Origin: Maribacter sp.
GTDB taxonomy: Bacteria > Bacteroidota > Bacteroidia > Flavobacteriales > Flavobacteriaceae
Assembly (NCBI GenBank): GCA_013001935.1
Contig: JABDKZ010000114.1
Location: 1-10,203, forward strand
DNA: 10,203 nt
Direction: 5' to 3'
The notes under the pieces were generated by a model. It had not been told where the DNA came from. It made no database searches and worked only from the letters and a program-made list of their open reading frames with translations. Shown here in pieces: positions 1 through 6,595 of this stretch. The number at the start of each line of letters is the position of its first letter. The stretch's first letter is position 1. The position numbers and the translations under genes were made by a program.

Positions 1-15
1 ACTACCCTTTTTCAT
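1..15 (-). CDS. Start of an unidentified gene, cut by the window edge
   Basis: On the minus strand an ATG at 15-13 overlaps the TAA stop (17-15) of the upstream 2TM gene, giving the arrangement TAATG. Only five codons are present: M K K G S. The one-base stop/start overlap is typical of translationally coupled genes, so a real gene probably continues beyond the window. In Flavobacteriaceae a LytS-type kinase with 2TM genes is often followed by a LytTR response regulator. That identity is inference from context only, since five residues cannot show it. Confidence 0.5.
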
Positions 16-353
16 TATTTATATTTTTCTGCCTCTTTCTTCTCCTTATCCATAAACTTCTGAATTTGCTTCTGTTCCCAATTCTTTCCAAAAAATGGAT
101 TATGGGAGAAGACTTTTATACCGTGGAAAAATAATCCAATCCCCCAGAAAATCCATACTACAAAGGTGCCAAAGTCTAAAAATGCATCAAAGAAGCTCTC
201 CCCATTACCCATATTGCGAACAATCTTCATAGTTGAAATAAAGGTGTTCACTAATATATAGACGGTAAGATGAATATAAAACCCCTTCATCTCTACGACC
301 CTTTTCTTGGCCCTTTCTAATTTATCCCTATTGTTGTTTTCGTTTATTTCCAT
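15..353 (-). CDS. 2TM domain protein (small membrane protein, second stand-alone copy)
   Basis: A 112-residue protein of the 2TM domain family (Pfam 2TM type): two membrane helices, at about residues 25-43 and 60-80, between charged ends. The N-terminal part has the family pattern RAKKRV...KGFY (about 14-26). After the second helix comes HGIKVF..NPFFGKNWE, then a basic and acidic tail that is likely cytoplasmic. It resembles both the next gene upstream and the C-terminal end of the nearby kinase. Its insertion between the helices is longer than in the other two copies. The start ATG lies inside the end of the preceding gene (10-nt overlap, ATGGAAATAA), so translation is probably coupled. The molecular function of this family is not known. 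Its place behind a LytS-type kinase suggests a role in that signalling system. Confidence 0.88.
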   Translation of the reverse strand: MEINENNNRDKLERAKKRVVEMKGFYIHLTVYILVNTFISTMKIVRNMGNGESFFDAFLDFGTFVVWIFWGIGLFFHGIKVFSHNPFFGKNWEQKQIQKFMDKEKKEAEKYK

Positions 354-646
354 CTTTTCTGTTTTTCCTCTTCATCCATGAATTCCTTGATCTTACGTTC
401 TTCCCAATCCCTACCGAAAAAAGGGTTTAGGCTAAACACCTTTATGCCCTGGAAAATCAAGCCAATACCCCAACCAAAGGCAGCCCAAAGAAACCAGGGA
501 TAGCTCCAACCATCCAACCAATAATTCAATCCTGCCAAGAAAGTGATAAAGAATACATACGACATTAAACTCGTGTAGAATTTCTTAATACCATCTACCC
601 TATCCTTTGCTCTAAAATATTTTTTGTCTTTTTCTGAAGTTTCCAT
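344..646 (-). CDS. 2TM domain protein (small membrane protein, first stand-alone copy)
   Basis: A 100-residue protein with the 2TM fold. It has an N-terminal stretch KKYFRAKDRV..IKKFY, a first helix (about residues 24-42), a second helix containing GWGIGLIFQG, then the signature VFSLNPFFGRDWEERKI and a charged tail. The frame is open further upstream to a TTG at 688. I chose the ATG at 646 because the N-terminus METSEK then matches the other copies (MEINEN and the METQQ segment in the kinase), and because a promoter-like box at 686-693 overlaps the TTG. The gene lies 114 nt behind the kinase gene and overlaps the next 2TM gene by 10 nt. Function is unknown; a membrane partner of the neighbouring kinase is the simplest inference. 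Confidence 0.87.
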   Translation of the reverse strand: METSEKDKKYFRAKDRVDGIKKFYTSLMSYVFFITFLAGLNYWLDGWSYPWFLWAAFGWGIGLIFQGIKVFSLNPFFGRDWEERKIKEFMDEEEKQKRWK

Positions 647-685
647 TTTCTGTTGGTTTTTTGATTTACTTCTTAGTTTATAATT

Positions 686-693
686 CAAAAATA
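686..693 (-). promoter_or_regulatory. Possible internal promoter box for the two 2TM genes
   Basis: Read on the minus strand this is TATTTTTG, an exact match to the Bacteroidota -7 consensus TAnnTTTG. It lies in the 114-nt gap between the kinase gene and the first stand-alone 2TM gene, and would start a transcript about 35 nt before the ATG at 646. The nearest upstream TTG (711-709) is only 15 nt away, closer than the usual spacing, and AT-rich DNA yields such boxes by chance, so support is modest. Confidence 0.33.
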
Positions 694-760
694 GTTCACA
701 ATTTATCCCAAGCTAAATGTTCATTACCCAATTGTTGTTTTTCAAGGATGACCTGTTAAA

Positions 761-2098
761 CTAGAACTTTTCATCATCCATGAGCTGTCTGATCTTGCGT
801 TCTTCCCAGCTTTTACCCCATAATGGATTATACCCAAAGACCTCCATACCATGGACCGTTACACCAAATCCCCATCCTATCGCTGGGAAAATAACCCAAG
901 GAAAGCCAGTGGTGTTATAGTTCACTATGGCCAAAAAAGGTATTACGATACAATAGGCCGTTAGATTGCCGTAAAATCCTTTAAGTTCTTCAACCTGCTT
1001 CTTCGCTTTTTCGTAGCGCTTATCATCTATTATTGTTTGTTGTGTTTCCATTGCTGTGATTTTCTTTGTTAGTAAAGGCAACATTACTTTAAAATCAGAA
1101 TCGGATTTTACAACCGCAACTTGCCTGTCGGTTAAAATTCCGTAACGCTGCCTAATATTTTGGAGTCCTACTCCACTACTCTTTTTTAACACTTGTTTTT
1201 CCTGAAGATTATTGTTCACCACCAACATCCCGTTTTCCTCATATACTTTTATGTGTAAGGGTTTTGACGATGTAACAACGTTATGTTTTACCGCATTTTC
1301 AAGTAAAAGTTGAAGTGAAAGCGGAATGATTTTGGCCTCAGGGTTCTTACTGTGTTCAGGTATTTCGAGGTGAATACTATCCTCAAAGCGCATTTTCAAT
1401 AATTTCACATAGGTTTTGGCAAATTGAAACTCTTCTTCAATCGAAACGAGGTCCTTGTTTTTTTGCTCTAAAACATATCGGTACACTTTTGAGAGCGAAG
1501 TAGTGAATTTCTGTGCTTGATGTGGATCTTCTTCAATTAAACTGGTCAATACATTCAAACTATTGAAGAGAAAATGGGGGTCTAATTGGTTTTTAAGGGC
1601 ATCGAACTTGGCCGAAGCCGTACCTGCTATTATTTTTTGCTCTTTGACCTTGGTCTCCTGTCGATATTTATAATACCAAACAGCATAGAAAATAAGGGAA
1701 ATACAAATGGCTATAATTAGTGAAGATTGATAGTACCCTGGTTTCTCATTGTTAAGAAAGGTTACTAAGGGTATTTTATCCAAGAGAACGAACAATACAA
1801 TACGGCTAAGGAATATACCAACAATCGAAACTAGAATATTCCCCGTAATGCCAATAGTAAATTTTTTAAGCGAAAACAGATTATGTCTATATGTAACTAC
1901 AAGATATTGAATCCAATAGGCATTAACCATATAAAGGATTAAAGCGAATATCATATTCCTATAATACTCGGTCCAAGCAATCTGATAATTGAAACCATCA
2001 TCAAACCTGCCCATAAAAAAATAGATTGCCAGAATAATGAAATAGATTATAGTACCAATTAGAATCGCCCTTGTCAAATGTCTAAAAAGTCGTGTCAT
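761..2098 (-). CDS. LytS/YehU-type sensor histidine kinase with C-terminal 2TM domain
   Basis: A 445-residue membrane sensor kinase. Four helices (about residues 11-29, 46-69, 80-106 and 123-143) place both ends of the sensor part in the cytoplasm. The His_kinase domain follows, with the phosphoacceptor H175 in QLDPHFLFNSLN. The ATPase part has the N-box LLLENAVKHN (N268) and a glycine box SGVGLQNIRQRYG (309-320). Kinases of this class normally end here, at about residue 345. Instead the protein continues with a complete 2TM domain (350-445): RYEKAKKQV...KGFY, two helices, then VFGYNPLWGKSWEERKI. That part is closely similar to the two following genes. The gene starts 13 nt after the stop of the secreted TPR gene, so the two are probably co-transcribed. 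The kinase would phosphorylate a LytTR-type regulator. None is present in this block, but one could be the gene cut at the left edge. The signal sensed is unknown. Confidence 0.92.
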   Translation of the reverse strand: MTRLFRHLTRAILIGTIIYFIILAIYFFMGRFDDGFNYQIAWTEYYRNMIFALILYMVNAYWIQYLVVTYRHNLFSLKKFTIGITGNILVSIVGIFLSRIVLFVLLDKIPLVTFLNNEKPGYYQSSLIIAICISLIFYAVWYYKYRQETKVKEQKIIAGTASAKFDALKNQLDPHFLFNSLNVLTSLIEEDPHQAQKFTTSLSKVYRYVLEQKNKDLVSIEEEFQFAKTYVKLLKMRFEDSIHLEIPEHSKNPEAKIIPLSLQLLLENAVKHNVVTSSKPLHIKVYEENGMLVVNNNLQEKQVLKKSSGVGLQNIRQRYGILTDRQVAVVKSDSDFKVMLPLLTKKITAMETQQTIIDDKRYEKAKKQVEELKGFYGNLTAYCIVIPFLAIVNYNTTGFPWVIFPAIGWGFGVTVHGMEVFGYNPLWGKSWEERKIRQLMDDEKF

Positions 2099-2111
2099 CG
2101 GCTAATTGTTC

Positions 2112-2732
2112 TTATTTGCAATTTTTAACTATCTCTTCTGCTCTTTCCTTTCCCCAATTTGGATTGTATGGGGACTCTGGTTTAAAGTTAGCAAAAAGTT
2201 CCAAGGCGTGTTCCACATCTTTGCAGTAAGGTGCAATATCCTGGCCAAAGAACTTAGCCGAGCCCATATCCCATTCGGCCTTCGAAAAAACAACTCTAGG
2301 GTTGTTGGGATCCAATTGCAAAGCCTTTTGGTAGATTGCGGTTACCTTGCCCGAAAGCGTCATCCCATAGGTAGCACCATCAAAAGCTACCCATGCGGTA
2401 TGAATCAAGGCTTGTTGTACAAGAATCTCTGGATTATCTGGGGATATGGCCTTGGCCAAATCCACAAATTCCTGTGCTTTTTCCAATTGTTGTGTCAGTC
2501 TTTCTTTATCCTGTTCCCCAAAAGACGCCACAGTATTAACTTGGGAGCCATAATACACTGGGAGCCAGTTATCAGGCTCCGCTGCAGAAATTCGCTCAAA
2601 TAAATTAGAGGACTCCGCAATTTTACCCTCTCCCCACAGCTCAAAGGCTTTTTGCATGCCGGCGTTAAATTTGTCTTGACCATAGGCCAGAGTTCCAATA
2701 CATAAAAGTGTTAATACGATTGCTTTTTTCAT
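2112..2732 (-). CDS. Secreted TPR-like protein, first gene of the kinase/2TM operon
   Basis: A 206-residue protein with a clear signal peptide, MKKAIVLTLLCIGTLAYG, and a likely cleavage before Q19, so it should be periplasmic or in the outer envelope. The mature part is helical and looks like degenerate tetratricopeptide repeats. One possible unit is AFELWGEGKIAESSNLFERI..AEPDN (about 29-55); a better one is AIYQKALQLDPNNPRVVFSKA (about 132-152). Two cysteines near the C-terminus (in APYCKD and KNCK) could pair. No catalytic motif is visible. The gene leads a leftward run into a sensor kinase only 13 nt away, which suggests a scaffold or an envelope partner of that signalling module. It is divergent from the oxidoreductase gene across a 160-nt gap. 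Gene reality and export are well supported; the precise role is not known. Confidence 0.88.
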   Translation of the reverse strand: MKKAIVLTLLCIGTLAYGQDKFNAGMQKAFELWGEGKIAESSNLFERISAAEPDNWLPVYYGSQVNTVASFGEQDKERLTQQLEKAQEFVDLAKAISPDNPEILVQQALIHTAWVAFDGATYGMTLSGKVTAIYQKALQLDPNNPRVVFSKAEWDMGSAKFFGQDIAPYCKDVEHALELFANFKPESPYNPNWGKERAEEIVKNCK

Positions 2733-2892
2733 GATTTAGCTGAATTTATTATTCGATACCTCAAATTTGGACCAATTCCAGGCTTTTTCTAAATAAGAAC
2801 TACTGAACTGTATTTATTTGGGGATGGATTGTAGGTAAACAAAAAAATGCACCTTGCCCTACTTAATTAGAAAATAGATATAATTTTACCCT

Positions 2893-4443
2893 ATGGTCAG
2901 ACAAATACAACTAAGGGTGTCTCTGAAAGAAGAATCCCAAAACGATATTCTTCTGAAAAAAGCTGCCAAACATCTTGGTGAAAGTGCAGATGTTTTGACC
3001 ATTAAAGTACTTCGCAAATCTATTGACGCGCGTAAACCCACCATCTATTTCAATTACAAAATAGAAGTATACATTAGGGAAAAACCAGACAATGACCCTA
3101 TATACTTTGACTACAAAGATGTTTCAGAGGCCAAGGAAATACATATAATTGGCTTTGGACCCGCAGGTATGTGGGCGGCACTACGTTGTTTAGAACTTGG
3201 TTATAAACCTGTGGTATTGGAAAGAGGTAAAAAGGTCCGGGAAAGAAGACGGGATTTAAAGGCTATTAACCAAGACCACATTGTCAACGAAGATTCCAAT
3301 TATTGTTTTGGCGAGGGGGGTGCAGGAACATATTCTGATGGTAAGTTGTATACGCGTAGCTTAAAACGGGGCGATGTACGCCGTATTTTTGAAAGTTTGG
3401 TATATCATGGTGCTACCAATCAAATTCTAATAGATGCGCACCCCCATATAGGAACCAATAAGCTTCCGAAAATCGTCCAAAATATCCGTGAGACCATATT
3501 GGCCAGCGGTGGGGAAATTCATTTTGAAACCCGAGTTACCGATTTTGTCATAAAGAATAAAAAATTGCAGGCCATCATACTTCAGAACGGTGATGAAATG
3601 GTCGTGAATCGGGTTATACTTGCAACGGGCCATTCCGCTCGTGATATTTTCTATCTGTTAAAACAAAAGGACATAGCCCTAAAGGCTAAATCATTCGCAA
3701 TGGGCGTTCGGGTAGAACATCCTCAACAGATCATTGATTCCATTCAGTATCATTGTAAAGGAGAACGTAGCACATTGCTTCCTGCTGCCTCCTATAGTTT
3801 GGTGCAGCAAATTAAAAATAGGGGTGTTTATTCTTTTTGCATGTGCCCTGGAGGCTTTATTGTCCCTGCAGCCACAGCACCTGGGGAGGTCGTGGTCAAC
3901 GGCATGTCCCCATCTAAAAGAAACAGCCGTTTTGCGAATTCCGGTATCGTGGTAGAAATAAATGTGAATAAAGATATCCCTAAGTATGAAAAATTCGGGG
4001 TTTTAAAGGGATTGGAATATCAAAAGGCATTAGAACGATTGGCATTTACCGCTGGGGGAAGATCGCAAGTTGCCCCGGCCCAACGACTAACAGATTTTGT
4101 GGAAGGGAACTCCTCGTCAGACTTAAATCTTACTTCCTATCAACCAGGGTTGAAGCCTGCGCCACTGCATTCTTTACTCCCCAAACATATTGGAAGCAGA
4201 TTAAGGGCGGGGTTTTTGGAATTTGGTAAAAAAATGCATGGTTATTATACTGCGGAAGCCAATATTGTTGGGGTAGAATCAAGAACTTCGTCTCCCGTGA
4301 CCATTCCTAGAAATGAAAATTTAGAGCATACTGAGATTGAGGGACTTTTCCCCTGCGGCGAAGGTGGTGGCTATGCCGGAGGAATTGTTTCTGCAGCAAT
4401 GGATGGGGAACGATGTGCAGAAGCAGCAATTAGTGGTCTTTAG
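2893..4443 (+). CDS. FAD-dependent oxidoreductase (COG2509-like dehydrogenase)
   Basis: A 516-residue flavoprotein. An N-terminal domain of about 80 residues precedes the Rossmann nucleotide-binding motif IIGFGPAGMWAALRCLELGY (85-104), with the acidic residue that binds ribose in VVLERG (107-112). The family signature FGEGGAGTYSDGKLYTR lies at 139-155. A second GxG-type strand, VILATGHSARD, is near 240. The C-terminal FAD contact is CGEGGGYAGGI (488-498), where the similar motif in related proteins usually reads GEGAGYAGG or GESGGYAGG. Length and layout match the uncharacterised FAD-dependent dehydrogenase family of COG2509, which is widespread in bacteria and whose substrate is not established. 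No signal peptide or membrane helix is seen, so it is cytoplasmic. The start ATG directly precedes the conserved N-terminus. The helicase gene follows after 69 nt in the same direction but has its own promoter box. Confidence 0.92.
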   Translation: MVRQIQLRVSLKEESQNDILLKKAAKHLGESADVLTIKVLRKSIDARKPTIYFNYKIEVYIREKPDNDPIYFDYKDVSEAKEIHIIGFGPAGMWAALRCLELGYKPVVLERGKKVRERRRDLKAINQDHIVNEDSNYCFGEGGAGTYSDGKLYTRSLKRGDVRRIFESLVYHGATNQILIDAHPHIGTNKLPKIVQNIRETILASGGEIHFETRVTDFVIKNKKLQAIILQNGDEMVVNRVILATGHSARDIFYLLKQKDIALKAKSFAMGVRVEHPQQIIDSIQYHCKGERSTLLPAASYSLVQQIKNRGVYSFCMCPGGFIVPAATAPGEVVVNGMSPSKRNSRFANSGIVVEINVNKDIPKYEKFGVLKGLEYQKALERLAFTAGGRSQVAPAQRLTDFVEGNSSSDLNLTSYQPGLKPAPLHSLLPKHIGSRLRAGFLEFGKKMHGYYTAEANIVGVESRTSSPVTIPRNENLEHTEIEGLFPCGEGGGYAGGIVSAAMDGERCAEAAISGL

Positions 4444-4484
4444 ACCCCTTTTAATAAAGCTGATCATTATCTGAACTATTAAGT

Positions 4485-4492
4485 TACCTTTG
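4485..4492 (+). promoter_or_regulatory. Promoter -7 box for the DEAD-box helicase gene
   Basis: TACCTTTG is an exact match to the Bacteroidota -7 consensus TAnnTTTG. It sits in the 69-nt gap between the oxidoreductase stop and the helicase ATG, giving an expected transcript start near 4498 and a leader of about 15 nt. No convincing TTTG -33 box is seen at the usual distance upstream, which lowers confidence. The box suggests that the helicase can be transcribed independently of the oxidoreductase. Confidence 0.55.
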
Positions 4493-4512
4493 CCGCTTAT
4501 TCTTCAGGATAC

Positions 4513-5811
4513 ATGACATTCAAAGATTTAAGAATTATAGAACCCATCCTTAGGGCCCTTGAGCAAGAAGGCTATACTGCCCCTACTCCAATCCAAGAAC
4601 AGGCAGTGCCAATTCTATTGGGCGGGAAAGACCTTTTAGGCGTTGCACAAACAGGTACCGGAAAAACGGCTGCATTTGCGGTCCCTATATTACAACATAT
4701 ATATAAGAGCCAGAATGCACAGGGAAATTCCCGTAAAATCAAAGCGCTCGTTGTTACGCCTACACGTGAATTGGCTATACAAATTGGCGAGAGCTTTACT
4801 GCTTATGGCAAGTATACTGGAATAAGGAATACGGTAATTTTTGGGGGTGTTAAACAGGGTAAGCAAACCCAAGCTCTACGGAACGGCGTAGACGTTTTAA
4901 TAGCAACTCCGGGCCGTTTGTTAGATCTGATGAATCAAGGATATATTTCATTAAAAGATATTGAATTTGCTGTACTGGATGAAGCTGACCATATGTTGGA
5001 TATGGGCTTTATTCATGATATCAGAAAAATCATTGCGAAACTGCCTTCCAAAAGACAATCTTTGTTTTTTTCAGCAACAATGCCTAAAGATATTGTAGCG
5101 CTATCCCGTAAGATCCTTGGTGATTTTGAACGGGTTACCGTAAGACCGGAACAAGCCACGGCAGAAAAGGTAGAACAAGTGGTTTATTTTGTAAGCAAAG
5201 GAAATAAGGTAAACTTGTTGGTGCATTTACTAGAAGAACAAGCCGGCAGTTCAGTATTGGTTTTTTCACGAACCAAACATGGAGCGAATAAAATTGTTAA
5301 AAAATTAGGACAGGCAGGTATTAGCTCATCGGCCATTCACGGGAATAAATCACAAACAGCAAGACAAAAAGCGCTTGGTGATTTTAAGGACGGAAATATT
5401 AAGGTTCTAATTGCGACAGATATTGCCGCAAGAGGTATCGATGTTGATGATCTTTCCTTGGTAGTGAACTTTGATTTGCCCAATGTTCCTGAAACCTATG
5501 TGCACCGAATTGGCAGAACAGGACGTGCACATGCCAGTGGGATAGCCATCTCATTTTGCGATAAGGATGAGAGACCCTATCTACGGGATATTGAAAAACT
5601 AATAAAGCAAGAAGTGCCTAGAATTCTTGAACATCCCTTTTTGGAAGAAGTTCAGGAAGAAAATAAGTCCCAAAGAAATCAAGGTTCGCAAAAACGTAAA
5701 AATCCAAATCAATCCAGAAATCGAAACCAATCTAGGAACTCGAATTATAGAAGAAAAAATAGTAGGAATCAACGGAATAACAATCGTAATAAATCCAGAG
5801 GAAGAGATTAA
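4513..5811 (+). CDS. DEAD-box ATP-dependent RNA helicase, RhlE-like
   Basis: A 432-residue RNA helicase with every core motif in order: Q motif PTPIQ (24-28), motif I AQTGTGKT (45-52), Ia PTRELA (83-88), Ib TPGR (132-135), II DEAD (156-159), III SAT (187-189), [12 protein letters not shown] (248-257), [11 protein letters not shown] (301-310) and [10 protein letters not shown] (331-338). It should unwind short RNA duplexes using ATP, in the cytoplasm, in roles such as ribosome assembly or RNA decay. The N-terminus [17 protein letters not shown] and the short core place it with the RhlE group. From about residue 381 the protein ends in a low-complexity tail rich in N, R, S and K, typical of RNA-binding extensions in this group. 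Several RhlE/CsdA-like genes are cold-induced; nothing in the sequence proves that here. The gene converges on the LytTR regulator gene 47 nt away, and no clear terminator hairpin lies between them. Confidence 0.95.
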   Translation: MTFKDLRIIEPILRALEQEGYTAPTPIQEQAVPILLGGKDLLGVAQTGTGKTAAFAVPILQHIYKSQNAQGNSRKIKALVVTPTRELAIQIGESFTAYGKYTGIRNTVIFGGVKQGKQTQALRNGVDVLIATPGRLLDLMNQGYISLKDIEFAVLDEADHMLDMGFIHDIRKIIAKLPSKRQSLFFSATMPKDIVALSRKILGDFERVTVRPEQATAEKVEQVVYFVSKGNKVNLLVHLLEEQAGSSVLVFSRTKHGANKIVKKLGQAGISSSAIHGNKSQTARQKALGDFKDGNIKVLIATDIAARGIDVDDLSLVVNFDLPNVPETYVHRIGRTGRAHASGIAISFCDKDERPYLRDIEKLIKQEVPRILEHPFLEEVQEENKSQRNQGSQKRKNPNQSRNRNQSRNSNYRRKNSRNQRNNNRNKSRGRD

Positions 5812-5858
5812 GCATTTTAATTCCAATCTATTACCATCTTACTAAATCAAAAAGCCAC

Positions 5859-6593
5859 CTATATAGTTTGCAGACGATTGAGCAAAGACGCCCTATGTGC
5901 TTTACCCAATGGAATTACCTTCCTATTTATTTCCAGATGGCCCTCAGCTACAACATCAAGCTTTGCGATATTAACCATATAGGACCTATGCACCCTAAGA
6001 AAATTATGTCGATTTAGTTTTTTCTCCATTGATTTTAGGGTAGCAGTAATTAGGTATTGCGTACTTGAAGTAACAACCTTGCAATAATTGCGATCAGCCT
6101 CAATATATAGAATATCGGAAAACAACAATTTGTTCATTTTACCCTTATAACGGATAAAAATACGATCATCGAGCACTTCAATAGGTACATCTGCATTTGA
6201 AGGTACTGTCTTATTTTTTTTCAATTGTTCAGCTACAAGCGCAAAAGTGCGCTGTAATTGCATAGCATTCAACGGTTTGGGAATGAAGGCAAACGGACCG
6301 GTCTCTTTTGCCCTCTGAAAAGAGGCTTCATCGGTATTGGCCGTAAGATATATGATAGGTACATTTCTTTTTTGTTGTATCATTTTTGCTGTTTCAATAC
6401 CATCCAGCGCGCCCCGTAGATTAACATCCATCAGAATGATATCTGGTGTATTGATATTTGCATGTTCTACGGCCTCTTCCCCTCTGGTTTCTATGCCTGT
6501 TATTTCATATCCCAGATTGGTGAGCTGCAAACTAATATGTGCGGCGATGATCATATCATCCTCTACGACTAGGATTCTAACTTTATTTTCCAT
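5859..6593 (-). CDS. LytTR-family DNA-binding response regulator
   Basis: A 244-residue two-component regulator. The receiver domain (about 5-125) has the acidic pocket E11, D12, D13, the phosphoacceptor D56 in ILMDVNLRG, T84 and K106 in FIPKP. All expected catalytic residues are present. A linker of about 15 residues leads to a LytTR DNA-binding domain (about 137-240) with DILYIEADRNYCKV, the signature FLRVHRSYMVN (198-208) and VIPLGKAHRASLL. It starts 2 nt after the stop of the TPR sensor kinase gene and so is its natural partner in one operon. LytTR proteins usually bind direct repeats upstream of a few target genes; the targets here are not known. Candidates by proximity are the kinase promoter region and the lipoprotein operon to the right, but that is inference. 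Confidence 0.95.
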   Translation of the reverse strand: MENKVRILVVEDDMIIAAHISLQLTNLGYEITGIETRGEEAVEHANINTPDIILMDVNLRGALDGIETAKMIQQKRNVPIIYLTANTDEASFQRAKETGPFAFIPKPLNAMQLQRTFALVAEQLKKNKTVPSNADVPIEVLDDRIFIRYKGKMNKLLFSDILYIEADRNYCKVVTSSTQYLITATLKSMEKKLNRHNFLRVHRSYMVNIAKLDVVAEGHLEINRKVIPLGKAHRASLLNRLQTI

Positions 6594-6595
6594 GA

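Noticed and set aside
2106..2603. A 165-codon open frame on the plus strand
   Set aside because: It lies opposite the secreted TPR gene, which has a signal peptide and repeat pattern. The plus-strand product has no recognisable domain and an odd composition.
2762..2769. Small palindrome CAAATTTG in the divergent gap
   Set aside because: Eight bases of AT-rich palindrome are expected by chance and no second copy was seen nearby.
2879..2888. TATAATTTTA before the oxidoreductase gene, resembling a -10 or TAnnTTTG box
   Set aside because: It lies only a few bases before the ATG, matches the Bacteroidota box in 7 of 8 positions, and the nearest TTG is 24 nt upstream. Too weak in AT-rich DNA.
5599..5845. 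Open frames on both strands over the helicase tail
   Set aside because: They are shadows of the low-complexity N/R/S-rich tail of the helicase, whose biased codons keep other frames open.
5812..5858. Possible bidirectional terminator between helicase and regulator genes
   Set aside because: No GC-rich stem followed by a T run is visible on either strand.
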